Shown in pieces: positions 37,753 to 47,356 of a stretch of DNA of 64,000 nucleotides. The notes under the pieces are model-generated. The model did no database searches. It worked only from the letters and a program-made list of their open reading frames with translations, and had not been told where the DNA came from. The translations under genes were made by a program, and so were the position numbers. Each line of letters starts with the position of its first letter. Position 1 is the first letter of the stretch. The stretch is taken from assembly GCF_040409815.1 (NCBI RefSeq), contig NZ_CP099959.1, positions 1,798,001 through 1,862,000 on the forward strand. The letters are read 5' to 3'. This DNA comes from Polynucleobacter sp. UK-FUSCHL-C3 (GTDB lineage Bacteria > Pseudomonadota > Gammaproteobacteria > Burkholderiales > Burkholderiaceae).

Positions 37753-39047
37753 TGCTCTTGTGGTTTAGGATTTGGCGAGTTAGCCGGCAAGACGCTATTA
37801 TTTACAATGAGTGGGGTACCATTTTTTAGCTTTAATTGGCCGCTCGTGATCACAGTCATGCCTGATTCTAGGCCTTTCATAATTGCGACTTGATCACCAC
37901 GCTTGAGCCCTGGTGTCACAAATACTTGCTGCGCCTCCATAATGGGATTGCCTTTTTTATCCTTACGATTAGTTTTAACAGCAATAAAAACTGTACTTCC
38001 GTATGGGTTGTAGGTCACAGCGGTTTGTGGCAAGGTTAGAAGCTCAAGCTTATCGCCTAAATTAATGTTTACATTAGCAAACATCCCAGGTAATAACTTT
38101 TTATCTGGATTGCTAATCTGCGCTTCAATCTGAATATTGCGTGTATTGAGATCAACTTTAGGGCTAACCGCAGTGATCTTGCCAGAAAATATAGAATCTT
38201 TAAATGCATCCGTTTGCAAGTCGATTGTTTGTCCAGCTTTAATAGTTCCTGCTGAGCTTTGCGGTAAAGTAAAGTCAACGTAGATTGGGTCAATAGTTTG
38301 CAGGGTCAGTAGTTTATCCCCTGGATTTACATATTGACCTGGATTAATCGTCACAATACCAACACGACCGCTAAATGGGGCCTTTAAATTCTTTTTGGCT
38401 ACCAATGCAGTTTGCTGATCTACCTGAGCACGCTTGGCTTTCATATCTGCCGTGCTGGTGTCATAGACATTTTTACTAATTGCCTGAATAGCTAACTGAG
38501 CCTTATCACGCTCATTAATGACCTTGGCAAGATCAGCCATTGCCTTCATCGCCTCTAGTTGTGCAAGATCCGCTGCGTCATTCAGCTTAATAAGAAGATC
38601 GCCCTCCTTAACATCTAAGCCTGACTTGATTGGAACATTTAATACCAGGCCGCCAATTTCAGTGCTTAAATCAACACCCCGAAAAGCGCGGACGTTTCCA
38701 ACACTAGTCATCTTGGGCTGCCATTCCTGCTTTTCAATAACCATCGTTGTGACGGTAGCTGGGGGTAACCCCAAACCAGACATAAAGTAATTGAACATCA
38801 AGGTTTTTAATTGATTAAATCCCACGACCAAGCCAAGGAGCACAAAGACTGAAACAAGCATCACAATCATGCGGCGCTTTAATGTTGGCATCTGCATCAG
38901 GGCAGCGTATGTCTTTGTATTTCTAAACCGCTCTCGTGGCCGAGTTGCGTTAGCTATCTTTTTAAGCTGTAGCAAAACAAAGTCGAGATTCTGTTTACTC
39001 AAGACTTTATTTTTTATCCAAGCGATGATGGTGTGTATTGCATTCAT
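37749..39047 (-). CDS. RND efflux periplasmic adaptor (membrane fusion protein)
   Basis: This is a 432-residue adaptor linking pump and outer-membrane channel. The transmembrane anchor (about 60-77) is preceded by an unusually long basic cytoplasmic segment of nearly 60 residues. After it come VRAFRGVDLSTEIGGLV (barrel-sandwich), a short coiled-coil hairpin, the lipoyl-like APFSGRVGIVTINPGQYVNPGDKL and the beta-barrel. The start is firm because it overlaps the channel gene stop as ATGA. It overlaps the pump gene by four as well. Confidence 0.93.
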   Translation of the reverse strand: MNAIHTIIAWIKNKVLSKQNLDFVLLQLKKIANATRPRERFRNTKTYAALMQMPTLKRRMIVMLVSVFVLLGLVVGFNQLKTLMFNYFMSGLGLPPATVTTMVIEKQEWQPKMTSVGNVRAFRGVDLSTEIGGLVLNVPIKSGLDVKEGDLLIKLNDAADLAQLEAMKAMADLAKVINERDKAQLAIQAISKNVYDTSTADMKAKRAQVDQQTALVAKKNLKAPFSGRVGIVTINPGQYVNPGDKLLTLQTIDPIYVDFTLPQSSAGTIKAGQTIDLQTDAFKDSIFSGKITAVSPKVDLNTRNIQIEAQISNPDKKLLPGMFANVNINLGDKLELLTLPQTAVTYNPYGSTVFIAVKTNRKDKKGNPIMEAQQVFVTPGLKRGDQVAIMKGLESGMTVITSGQLKLKNGTPLIVNNSVLPANSPNPKPQEQ

Positions 39048-40627
39048 TGGCGCATCTCTTGCTGACTAGATCCTTGATTATGGAGGTCTTCTTTCTTCTG
39101 CGCCTGATAAGCAGGGCCAGTGCGATTCCACCAACCTCCACCGAGGGCCACAAATAAAGCTGCGGTGTTCGCAAATCGATTGGCTTGTGCATCAATCAAA
39201 CGAAACTTGGTTTGCTGATATTGCCTTTGAGCGATTAACACAGCCAAATAACTTCCTGTACCTAATTTATATTGTTGCTCTAGTAAATTTAGATACTCTA
39301 AGGCATTCCGCTCAGCTTCGGATGCCGCTCTTAGGGCAAGGGCATCGCTTTCTAATGCTTGTAATGCATTGGCCACTTCCTGAAAGGCGCTCAGGACGGT
39401 TGCCTGATACTGAAAGACGGCAGCTTCGTTAGTGGCAATTGCCCCTCTACGCTGAGCAAGTAATGCGCCCCCTTGAAACAAAGGCTGAAAGACTCCACCG
39501 GCAACTGACCAAATTGCGGCATTGGGCCCAAATAGAGCGCCAGTCGTTAATGCCTGTGAACCTGTGGCGCCACTGAGGGTAATTTGTGGCAACAAATTAG
39601 CAGTTGCGACACCAACTAAGGCATTAGTAGATTTAATATAGGCTTCTGCAGCCCTTATATCAGGGCGTTGGCGGACCAAATCCGATGGTACGGATAGGGG
39701 AATTTTCTCGGGTAGATTTAATTTATTTAAATCAAATTTAGCCAGCACGCCGTTACCCGGAAACTCACCTACCAGTACCGATAACTGATTACGAGTAAAA
39801 GACAAGTTTTTATTCAGATTGAGCAAATCAATTTGTGAACTAGCTGCTAGAGAAAGTTGTGAAGTGAGATCAACCCGCGATGCAGTTCCGATCTCGAGTT
39901 GTTTTGCAATAATATCCGCCAGATTTTTCTGTGCTTCGTAGATCTCTAGATTGGATTCATACTGGGCGCGTAATGCAGCTTCACGAATCGCCGTAGTCAC
40001 TATATTTGCTGTCAGATTTAAATAGGCTCCCTCGAGCTGAAATCCAGAAATCTCTGCCTGCGCTTCTGCACTTTGAACTGCACGACGTGCGCCACCAAAT
40101 ACATCAAGGTTATAGTTCACAGAAACCGAGGTGTTGTAAATGTTATAAATACTGGGACTTCCAGAGCCCTGTCCAAATGTGGACGGATTTATTTGCTGGC
40201 GTGTTGCACTTCCTCCTAAACCGATACTCGGAAATAGAAAAGATCCAAAAGCTGCATTTGCATTTTCTTGAGCTGCTCTCAGAGTTGCGTCTGCAGCACC
40301 TAAATTCGGATTACGTTTTAAAGCTTGCTTAATCAAATTATCAAGCTCGGGAGAGCGATACAAGGCCCACCATTCTGCTGGGATATCTGCTGCAGGTTCT
40401 ATGCTCTGTTGTGTTCCGCCCACACCTGGTGCTGTTGCTAACTTATTGCTAACCGGCTTTTCTGTAAACGAACTAACCTTAGGTGCGTCTGGTTTCTTAA
40501 AATCGGGTCCGACTGCGCATGCACCAAGACCAAGAGAAACAATCAGTGCCAGCCCATTTTTACTGGGATATGACAGACAGAATTTCCAAGAAAAATGTGG
40601 GGTAACTAAACGACTTTTCACATCCAA
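39044..40627 (-). CDS. RND efflux outer-membrane channel lipoprotein (NodT/OprM type)
   Basis: This is a TolC-like lipoprotein channel of about 520 residues. The lipobox is LGAC with Cys near 37, followed by AVGPDFKKPDAP, the common opening of this family. Two repeats of paired long helices with EWWALYRSPELDNLIKQAL near 86 and RPDIRAAEAYIKSTNALVGVATANLLPQ in the second half complete it. Start is uncertain: the frame opens at TTG (40627) and a GTG two codons later is possible, with no good ribosome-binding site. First gene of the efflux operon. Confidence 0.92.
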   Translation of the reverse strand: MDVKSRLVTPHFSWKFCLSYPSKNGLALIVSLGLGACAVGPDFKKPDAPKVSSFTEKPVSNKLATAPGVGGTQQSIEPAADIPAEWWALYRSPELDNLIKQALKRNPNLGAADATLRAAQENANAAFGSFLFPSIGLGGSATRQQINPSTFGQGSGSPSIYNIYNTSVSVNYNLDVFGGARRAVQSAEAQAEISGFQLEGAYLNLTANIVTTAIREAALRAQYESNLEIYEAQKNLADIIAKQLEIGTASRVDLTSQLSLAASSQIDLLNLNKNLSFTRNQLSVLVGEFPGNGVLAKFDLNKLNLPEKIPLSVPSDLVRQRPDIRAAEAYIKSTNALVGVATANLLPQITLSGATGSQALTTGALFGPNAAIWSVAGGVFQPLFQGGALLAQRRGAIATNEAAVFQYQATVLSAFQEVANALQALESDALALRAASEAERNALEYLNLLEQQYKLGTGSYLAVLIAQRQYQQTKFRLIDAQANRFANTAALFVALGGGWWNRTGPAYQAQKKEDLHNQGSSQQEMRQ

Positions 40628-40660
40628 TATTTGACCACAAGGATGCTACTTAATGCGGAT

Positions 40661-42493
40661 TTATTCGACCGTGACGCTTTTGGCTAAATTACGTGGTTTA
40701 TCAACGTCAGTCTCCAAAGCACAGGCGGTGTGATAGGCCAAGAGTTGGAGTGGAATAACGTGCAAGATGGGAGATAAATCTCCATAGTGCTCAGGCAGGC
40801 GAATCACCCGTATGCCTTCCTCACTCTTAATGTGAGTGCCTTGGTCTGCAAAAACAAATAGCTGTCCTCCGCGAGCCTTGACTTCTTGCATATTTGACTT
40901 GAGCTTTTCGAGAAGCGTATCGTTGGGCGCTACGGTAACCACCGGCATTTTTTCAGTTACCAAGGCTAGTGGCCCGTGCTTAAGTTCGCCAGCAGGATAG
41001 GCCTCTGCATGTATATAGGAAATTTCTTTCAGCTTTAAGGCCCCCTCTAAAGCAATGGGAAAATGGATACCTCGTCCTAAAAATAATGCGTTCTCGCATT
41101 TTATGAACAATTGACTCCAAGAAATAATTTGTGGCTCTAGCGCTAATACTGCATGAATCGCCTGTGGTAAATGCCGCAGATCATGAAGCATTTTTTTCTC
41201 GGCATCGCTCGATACCAATCCTTTGCGCTTTGCAATCGAGCAGGCCAATAAGTACAAAGCAAGTAACTGGGTCGTGAAGGCTTTTGTAGATGCTACACCC
41301 ACCTCTGTACCAGCATGCGTTAAAAAGTGCCATTGTGTCTCACGCACCATAGCACTAGAAGCAACATTACAAATCGATAAGGTCATGCCGTGACCAAGCT
41401 CCTTTGCATGTCGTAAGGCCGCTAATGTATCAGCGGTTTCTCCCGATTGGGAGACAACGACTACTAAAGTTTTTGACCTGGGAATTGACTGACGATAGCG
41501 ATACTCGCTTGCAATCTCCACTTGGGTTGGAATGCGTGCAATTTCTTCAAGCCAATATTTAGCAACGCAGGCAGAGTAATAACTGGTACCACAGGCTAAA
41601 AGTAAAATCTGATCAAACGCTTGCCATTCTTTAGGATCAGCAGCAAACAGGGCTGGTCCAAACTCAGAAATATGAGCAATCGTGTCAGAAGCCGCGCGGG
41701 CCTGTTCAAAAATCTCCTTTTGCATGAAATGCTGATAGGGTCCCAATTCAACAGCCTCTCCCTGCACTGGCATTGGCTTGATTTCACGACTTACAATTTT
41801 TCCGCCACGATCCCAAACATTGAAATCGCCCTCACTGATTGCCACCAAGTCCCCTTCTTCAAGGTAAATCATGGTTTGTGCTTTTCCTGCTAATGCTAGG
41901 GCGTCGGAAGATACGTAATGACCATCATCGCCAATCGCTACAATCAGGGGGGATCCAGCACGAGCTCCAATTAAGCGCTTAGGTTCTGTTTGAGAAATGA
42001 CTGCGATGGCATAAGCCCCCTTTAACTGCAAAATACTCGCTGCTACAGCCTCTCTTAAGTCAGGCTTAGCTAATTTGACATACTCGCGATGAACTAAGTG
42101 CGCAATTACCTCGGTATCAGTCTCAGAACTAAATTGATATCCAGCGGCAATCAGTTGTTCACGTAATGCCTCATAGTTCTCAATAATGCCGTTATGCACC
42201 AGCGCAATTAAGTCATTCGAGATATGGGGGTGTGCGTTTTGTGTGTCTGGCTTACCATGGGTGGCCCAACGGGTATGCGCAATCCCAATATGGCCATTAA
42301 ACTCGGTGGCCTGCTTCGCTAAATCAGCGACTCGTGCAGTTGTTCTAGCTCTCTGCAGTGGATGATTTGTCTTGGTGGCATCTATCACTGCAAAACCGCA
42401 AGAGTCATAGCCACGATATTCCAGACGCCGCAAACCCTCGATCAAGGTATCGACCACATTACTCTTGGAGACTGCGCCCACAATTCCGCACAT
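40661..42493 (-). CDS. glmS: Glutamine-fructose-6-phosphate aminotransferase
   Basis: GlmS makes glucosamine 6-phosphate, the entry to cell-wall amino sugars. Its 610 residues start MCGIVGAVS, exposing the catalytic Cys2 after Met removal, with [14 protein letters not shown] and HTRWATHG in the glutaminase half. The isomerase half carries two SIS domains with ACGTSYYSA near 301 and [18 protein letters not shown] near 349. The end KSVTVE is normal. It follows glmU by three bases, so both amino-sugar enzymes are expressed together. No glmS ribozyme is expected or seen. Confidence 0.97.
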   Translation of the reverse strand: MCGIVGAVSKSNVVDTLIEGLRRLEYRGYDSCGFAVIDATKTNHPLQRARTTARVADLAKQATEFNGHIGIAHTRWATHGKPDTQNAHPHISNDLIALVHNGIIENYEALREQLIAAGYQFSSETDTEVIAHLVHREYVKLAKPDLREAVAASILQLKGAYAIAVISQTEPKRLIGARAGSPLIVAIGDDGHYVSSDALALAGKAQTMIYLEEGDLVAISEGDFNVWDRGGKIVSREIKPMPVQGEAVELGPYQHFMQKEIFEQARAASDTIAHISEFGPALFAADPKEWQAFDQILLLACGTSYYSACVAKYWLEEIARIPTQVEIASEYRYRQSIPRSKTLVVVVSQSGETADTLAALRHAKELGHGMTLSICNVASSAMVRETQWHFLTHAGTEVGVASTKAFTTQLLALYLLACSIAKRKGLVSSDAEKKMLHDLRHLPQAIHAVLALEPQIISWSQLFIKCENALFLGRGIHFPIALEGALKLKEISYIHAEAYPAGELKHGPLALVTEKMPVVTVAPNDTLLEKLKSNMQEVKARGGQLFVFADQGTHIKSEEGIRVIRLPEHYGDLSPILHVIPLQLLAYHTACALETDVDKPRNLAKSVTVE

Positions 42494-42496
42494 AGA

Positions 42497-43924
42497 TTAT
42501 TTCTTTACTTTGCTAGATTTGGGCTTGATCTTTATCGGTCTTTGCCAGTCTAACGAGACTTGCTTCGCGCGCGACACAGTTAACTTTCCAGCAGGAGCAT
42601 CTTTGGTCAGGGTTGTTCCTGCGCCCAAGGTGGCCCCCTTACCAACTTTCACAGGTGCCACTAACTGAGTATCAGATCCAATAAAAACATCATCCTCAAT
42701 AATCGTTTGATGCTTATTGACACCATCGTAGTTACAGGTAATAGTGCCGGCGCCGATATTGACACGAGCCCCCACAATAGAATCGCCCACATAAGCCAAA
42801 TGGTTGGCTTTGCTCTGTGCCGAAATCTTCGTGTTTTTAACTTCTACAAAGTTACCAATATGAACTTCGTTCGCCAATATCGTACCCGGTCGAATGCGTG
42901 CATAGGGGCCCACTCGTGCTTCAGCACCAATTTGTGCACCATCGATATGTGTGAATGCTCCGACTTGCGTATTGGTAGCAATCTGGGTATCTTTTAGAAC
43001 GCAATAAGGGCCAATACGAACTCCGGCTGCCAAGTGAACGCGTCCTTCAAACACACAACCCACGTCGATCCATACATCCTGACCACAACTAAGTTCGCCA
43101 CGGATATCAATACGCTCAGGATCGAATAAGGTAACGCCTGATTCTAATAATGCAGCGGCTCGCTGTCTTTGTATTTGACGCTCTAGCGCAGCCAACTGAT
43201 CACGACTATTGACTCCTAAGATCTCGTACTCATTTTTTGCTTGTGAGGTTCGGATGGGAACACCATCGCGGACTGCCATTGCAATCACATCCGTTAAGTA
43301 ATACTCACCTTGGGCATTTTTAGTCTTTAAGCTCTTAAGCCACTTCGATAAAGACTCGCTTGGCAAAACCATGATACCTGTATTAATCTCATGAATTGCT
43401 TTAATGCTTGGGCTGGCATCTTTTTCTTCAACGATCGCACTTACTGCGCCATCCTGATCTCGCACAATGCGCCCGTACCCCTTTGGGTTTTCCATATTCT
43501 GGGTTAATAAACCGAGGGCCGACTGTTTTGCGCGAACTCCATCGGCTAAGCGAATGAGGCTTTGAAGAGTATCTTTTGTGGTCAATGGCACATCGCCATA
43601 TAAGACAAGAGTTGGTAAATCTTTATTTAATTTGGTTAGGGTCTGTAAGAGCGCATGGCCTGTACCCTTTTGCTCTTTTTGTAAAACCGTTTTAATTGCC
43701 TTAAAACGTGGATTACGGTTCGCTAAATCGCTTAGGAATGCATTGACATACTGTGCGCCATGCCCAATAACTACTACTGGCTGTGCTGCCTTCGTTAAAG
43801 AAATAGCGGTTTCTAGTACATGCTCTAAAAGGGGTTTGCCCGCTAGAGGTTGCAATACCTTTGGCAAAGCAGATTTCATGCGCTTGCCTTGCCCAGCTGC
43901 CAATATCACTATATTCATAGCCAT
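42497..43924 (-). CDS. glmU: Bifunctional GlmU, UDP-GlcNAc pyrophosphorylase/acetyltransferase
   Basis: GlmU acetylates glucosamine 1-phosphate and couples it to UTP. Residues 1-230 form the pyrophosphorylase with LAAGQGKRMKSALPKVLQ and YGDVPLT. From about 250 to the end the left-handed beta-helix acetyltransferase repeats hexapeptides (IGAEARVGPYARIRPG, VGDSIVGARVNIGAGTITCNYDG). The 475 residues are slightly longer than E. coli. An in-frame ATG at 43918 is the other possible start. It precedes glmS by three bases and follows ttcA by 49. Confidence 0.97.
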   Translation of the reverse strand: MAMNIVILAAGQGKRMKSALPKVLQPLAGKPLLEHVLETAISLTKAAQPVVVIGHGAQYVNAFLSDLANRNPRFKAIKTVLQKEQKGTGHALLQTLTKLNKDLPTLVLYGDVPLTTKDTLQSLIRLADGVRAKQSALGLLTQNMENPKGYGRIVRDQDGAVSAIVEEKDASPSIKAIHEINTGIMVLPSESLSKWLKSLKTKNAQGEYYLTDVIAMAVRDGVPIRTSQAKNEYEILGVNSRDQLAALERQIQRQRAAALLESGVTLFDPERIDIRGELSCGQDVWIDVGCVFEGRVHLAAGVRIGPYCVLKDTQIATNTQVGAFTHIDGAQIGAEARVGPYARIRPGTILANEVHIGNFVEVKNTKISAQSKANHLAYVGDSIVGARVNIGAGTITCNYDGVNKHQTIIEDDVFIGSDTQLVAPVKVGKGATLGAGTTLTKDAPAGKLTVSRAKQVSLDWQRPIKIKPKSSKVKK

Positions 43925-43973
43925 AAGTATAGGGCTTGAGATGGGTTAATGAGAAAGCGGTTGGTCTAAGAAA

Positions 43974-44885
43974 TTAAAGCTTATCAGCAAATGAAATAGG
44001 GAATTGGGCTTGATTCAGCGGGACACACACATCTTCACCCTCATCAATTGCTAAATCTCCCTCAAGGTTTATTCCCAGGGCACTGAGGTTCTTATGGCTC
44101 TCTAGTCCTTGGAAATCAAATGCGTTGGGATCCATTAAATGCGAGGGCACAATCTGATGCATTGAGCGGAAAATATTCTCAACTCGGCCAGGAAATTGCT
44201 TCTCCCAGTCCCGCAAGAGCTTCTTCATGGCTGCCCTTTGAAGATTGGGCTGACTACCACATAGATCACACGGAATGATGGGGAAGCTCATGGAGGTAGC
44301 ATAACGCTCAATCAGCTTTTCTGGAACATAGGCAAGCGGACGAATCACAATATGCCGCCCATCATCAGAGCGTAATTTTGGGGGCATACCCTTCAGCTTC
44401 CCTGCAAAGAACATATTTAACAAAAGGGTTTCTAAAATATCATCACGATGATGTCCTAAGGCTATCTTGGTAGCCCCGAGCTCATCTGCAACCCGATACA
44501 AAATACCGCGCCGTAAACGTGAACACAAGCCACAGGTTGTTTTTCCCTCAGGAATAACTCGTTTTACAATGCTGTACGTATCTTGCTCTTCAATATGAAA
44601 CGGTACATTTAGTTGCTTTAAATAGTTGGGCAATATCTCCGCCGGAAAATTTGGCTGCTTCTGATCCAAATTAACTGCCACGATCTCAAAGGAGATGGGG
44701 GCACGCTCGCGTAGTTTTAATAAGATATCTAGTAAGGTATAACTGTCTTTGCCGCCTGATATACATACCATCACCTTATCACCGTCGGCAATCATCCTAA
44801 AGTCACCAATTGCCTCGCCCACCAAACGAGACAATTTTTTATCTAACTTATTCTCTTCAAAAGCTTGTTTACGAGGATCTGCCAT
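43974..44885 (-). CDS. ttcA: tRNA 2-thiocytidine(32) synthetase
   Basis: TtcA thiolates cytidine 32 of some tRNAs using ATP and an iron-sulfur cluster. The PP-loop is [13 protein letters not shown] near 43, the cluster cysteines lie in [12 protein letters not shown] near 119, and [31 protein letters not shown] near 143 is the family signature. The late PCDLCGSQ is also conserved. I start at the ATG at 44885; a TTG lies two codons before. It is in a run with folB and the pteridine-reductase-like gene. Confidence 0.95.
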   Translation of the reverse strand: MADPRKQAFEENKLDKKLSRLVGEAIGDFRMIADGDKVMVCISGGKDSYTLLDILLKLRERAPISFEIVAVNLDQKQPNFPAEILPNYLKQLNVPFHIEEQDTYSIVKRVIPEGKTTCGLCSRLRRGILYRVADELGATKIALGHHRDDILETLLLNMFFAGKLKGMPPKLRSDDGRHIVIRPLAYVPEKLIERYATSMSFPIIPCDLCGSQPNLQRAAMKKLLRDWEKQFPGRVENIFRSMHQIVPSHLMDPNAFDFQGLESHKNLSALGINLEGDLAIDEGEDVCVPLNQAQFPISFADKL

Positions 44886-44906
44886 AGTCAATAAATAAGA
44901 TGAGAG

Positions 44907-45308
44907 TTATTGACTAACCTGTTTAATCTTGAACACCTCAACCCCAACCGCCTCGCAATCGGGATAAACATCTGGTTTTGCGGTACTAACCCTCGCAGCC
45001 ATTACATTAGGGTGCTCTAAAACTGCCCCAACAATATCGTCGCATAGAGTTTCTTGGAGATGAATGTGTCCTCTCTGGACTCTTTGAGTAATTGTTTTAC
45101 GAATAAAGTCATAATCCAGAACCTCATCCAATCGATCATGCATGGGGGTATTTTGCTCAAGAGGCACATAAAGATCAACATTAAAAATTACGCGTTGCTC
45201 TGCTTTCTTCTCAAAATCATGAACACCAATATTGATATAAACCTCATAGTCTTTTAAAAATAAGCGGCGGCAATTTATTAGACTGGGATGCGATAAAAGG
45301 GAGTGCAT
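44907..45308 (-). CDS. folB: Dihydroneopterin aldolase
   Basis: FolB cleaves 7,8-dihydroneopterin on the way to folate, and some members also epimerise it. The 133-residue protein shows RLFLKDYEVYINIGVHDFEKKAEQRVIFNVDLY near 15-47, YDFIRKTI and LQETLCDDIVGAVL. The late VSTAKPDVYPDCEAVGVE is the conserved Lys-containing active-site strand. An AAGG site precedes the ATG. Its upstream partner is a pteridine-reductase-like SDR, eight bases away, consistent with a folate or monapterin pair. Confidence 0.92.
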   Translation of the reverse strand: MHSLLSHPSLINCRRLFLKDYEVYINIGVHDFEKKAEQRVIFNVDLYVPLEQNTPMHDRLDEVLDYDFIRKTITQRVQRGHIHLQETLCDDIVGAVLEHPNVMAARVSTAKPDVYPDCEAVGVEVFKIKQVSQ

Positions 45309-45315
45309 GGCGACC

Positions 45316-46122
45316 TTATTGAGTGTTAAACATCACATCACGCTCCGATGACAGCAAATGCTGACCGCCATCGACATAAATGGTTGTGCCTGTGATTGCT
45401 TTTGCATTAGCAATAAATAATGCTGCCTGTGCAATATCATCTGCACTGGATGAATACCCCATTGGGGTCATCCGATGTGCGCGTAAGAATTCTGCTTCTG
45501 TTTGTTGACCAGATGGCAGTGTTATGCCGGGGGCCAAACCGACCGAGCGCATGATTGGAGCAAAATCAAGCGCCATCATTTCAGTGGCTGTTAACAATGC
45601 GCTCTTTGACAATGTATAGGAGAAATAATCCGGATTTAAATTAATCAGCTTTTGATCCAGTAACTGAATCGTTACCGGAACGAGACCATCATTACGAGCG
45701 GGCTGCTTTTGGAGATGATGAAACATTTCTTGTGCCAGCAAAACTGGTGCGGCTAGATTGACTTGGATATTACCCATGAGGCTCGGCTGTGTCAGCATAT
45801 GCATTGCCTGACTGGGTCGATCGTATTCAAAGACAGAGGCGCTATTAATTAAGCAATCGATTCTATTAAATTGATCGATACTTGCTTTAAACAAAACCTT
45901 GATCTCTTCGGCCTCTGCCAAGTTGGCCTGAATTGCAATTGCCTCAACTCCCAAGCTCTTAATTTTTGCAAGGGTCTCTAAAGCATCTTGCTTAGAGCTG
46001 CCGTAATGTAAAACCACATTCCATCCCGCCTTAGCGAAGTGCAAAGCAATTTCTTTACCCAAGCGTTTAGCCGCTCCGGTAAGCAAAACAGTACGATGCG
46101 AGGACGTCTTTGAACCTTCCAC
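45316..46122 (-). CDS. Pteridine reductase-like SDR (FolM type)
   Basis: This is a 268-residue SDR. The cofactor loop TGAAKRLGKEIALHFA has the TGX3RXG variant typical of pteridine reductases (PTR1, FolM). Catalytic Tyr and Lys appear in YFSYTLSKSALLTATEMMALDFAP, and the late VGLAPGITLPSGQQTEAEF is also PTR1-like. Sitting directly before folB supports a role in reducing dihydropteridines to tetrahydro forms. The start is GTG with AAGAGAG upstream, so unlike its divergent neighbour midA it has a conventional site. Confidence 0.88.
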   Translation of the reverse strand: MEGSKTSSHRTVLLTGAAKRLGKEIALHFAKAGWNVVLHYGSSKQDALETLAKIKSLGVEAIAIQANLAEAEEIKVLFKASIDQFNRIDCLINSASVFEYDRPSQAMHMLTQPSLMGNIQVNLAAPVLLAQEMFHHLQKQPARNDGLVPVTIQLLDQKLINLNPDYFSYTLSKSALLTATEMMALDFAPIMRSVGLAPGITLPSGQQTEAEFLRAHRMTPMGYSSSADDIAQAALFIANAKAITGTTIYVDGGQHLLSSERDVMFNTQ

Positions 46123-46139
46123 GTAAACTCTCTTAGACT
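46110..46139 (+). promoter_or_regulatory. Promoter of midA, predicted near-leaderless
   Basis: TTGAAC (46110-46115), 18 bases and TAGACT (46134-46139) form a fair sigma-70 promoter. TAGACT ends eight bases before the midA ATG, leaving a leader of about zero to two bases. No ribosome-binding site is present. The -35 box lies within the first codons of the divergent SDR gene. Confidence 0.5.
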
Positions 46140-46147
46140 AATGAGCT

Positions 46148-47356
46148 ATGGATATTAACCTGACCCAGCCCGAAGAGGAGCATTTGGCCGCGATGATGGC
46201 TAAAATTTCCCAGGAAATTAAGCAAAATGGGGGGCATCTGGCCTTTTCTAGGTATATGCATATTGCCCTGTATGAGCCTAATTTGGGCTATTACTCTTCT
46301 GACATAGAAAAATTTGGGGTCGCTGGTGATTTCATAACCGCTCCTGAAATTAGTCCTTTTTTTGGACAAACCATCGTAAGTACCATCTTGCCCGTCTTAG
46401 AGGCTCTTAAGCAACAGGGCCTTCCTACCCGTGTTTTGGAATTCGGTGCGGGCACCGGCAGTCTTGCAAAATCGATTCTGCTGGAATTGCATTTACGCGA
46501 ATTTGATCTTGATGAATATCAAATTATCGAACTCTCACCTGACCTTGCTAAACGCCAACAGCTTCTTTTAAAGAATATCTGTCATGAGCATGCGATTCAT
46601 ACGCAGTGCATTTGGTTAAGCTCTATCCCTAATCATATTGAGGGGGTAGTCTTAGCAAATGAGGTGTTAGATGCTATTCCATGCGAGCGAATTTGCATGC
46701 ATCGCAACATATGGCATCGTCTTGATATTGCAGTCGATACAGATTCTTCTCCAGCATCACTCGTTTCCACCATAGGTGCCGCCTTAAGCCAAGCTGAACT
46801 TAATAAGATACCTCCAGTATTACTAAATACTGAAGCATTTGCTGATGGCTATACAACAGAAGTGCATCTACAAGCACAAGCCTGGCTCAGATCGCTTACA
46901 GAACAATTGGCTTGCGGCTTATTACTAATCATTGACTATGGCTTTCATGAGCAAGAGTACTACCACCCTCAGCGCCAATCTGGAACCTTGATGGCTCATC
47001 ATCGCCATCGTGCGCTGACCGATGTGCTGCAATTTCCTGGCATCTCCGATATCACAAACCATATTGAGTGCTCTAGCCTATTGCGAATATTAGAGGAAAG
47101 TATCCATGGTGAACTTTTTTTCTCAAGCCAAGCATCCTATTTACTCGATGCAGGCATTATGGAACTTGTATTAGAAAAATCAGATCCGCACGATATAGAG
47201 CACTTTCTCCCGATTTCAAATGCGCTACAAAAATTAATATCTGAAGCAGAAATGGGCGAACTCTTTAAGGTGATCGCTTTTGGAAAAAATCTAGAGACAC
47301 TCAATCTTCAACTAAACCAATTACCTGGCTTTGCAGGCCGCAACCGATTTTATTGA
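46148..47356 (+). CDS. SAM-dependent methyltransferase, MidA/NDUFAF7 family
   Basis: This is a 402-residue protein of the MidA family, whose mitochondrial relative methylates a complex I subunit during assembly. Early marks are HLAFSRYMHIALYEPNLGYYSS near 35-56 and GDFITAPEISPFFGQTI near 63. The SAM-binding motif VLEFGAGTGSLAKSIL is near 97 and LANEVLDAIPCERI near 175. In bacteria its substrate is not settled. A few genes away, at 48480, is another complex-I-associated type protein. Its stop overlaps the cca stop region by seven bases. Confidence 0.9.
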   Translation: MDINLTQPEEEHLAAMMAKISQEIKQNGGHLAFSRYMHIALYEPNLGYYSSDIEKFGVAGDFITAPEISPFFGQTIVSTILPVLEALKQQGLPTRVLEFGAGTGSLAKSILLELHLREFDLDEYQIIELSPDLAKRQQLLLKNICHEHAIHTQCIWLSSIPNHIEGVVLANEVLDAIPCERICMHRNIWHRLDIAVDTDSSPASLVSTIGAALSQAELNKIPPVLLNTEAFADGYTTEVHLQAQAWLRSLTEQLACGLLLIIDYGFHEQEYYHPQRQSGTLMAHHRHRALTDVLQFPGISDITNHIECSSLLRILEESIHGELFFSSQASYLLDAGIMELVLEKSDPHDIEHFLPISNALQKLISEAEMGELFKVIAFGKNLETLNLQLNQLPGFAGRNRFY

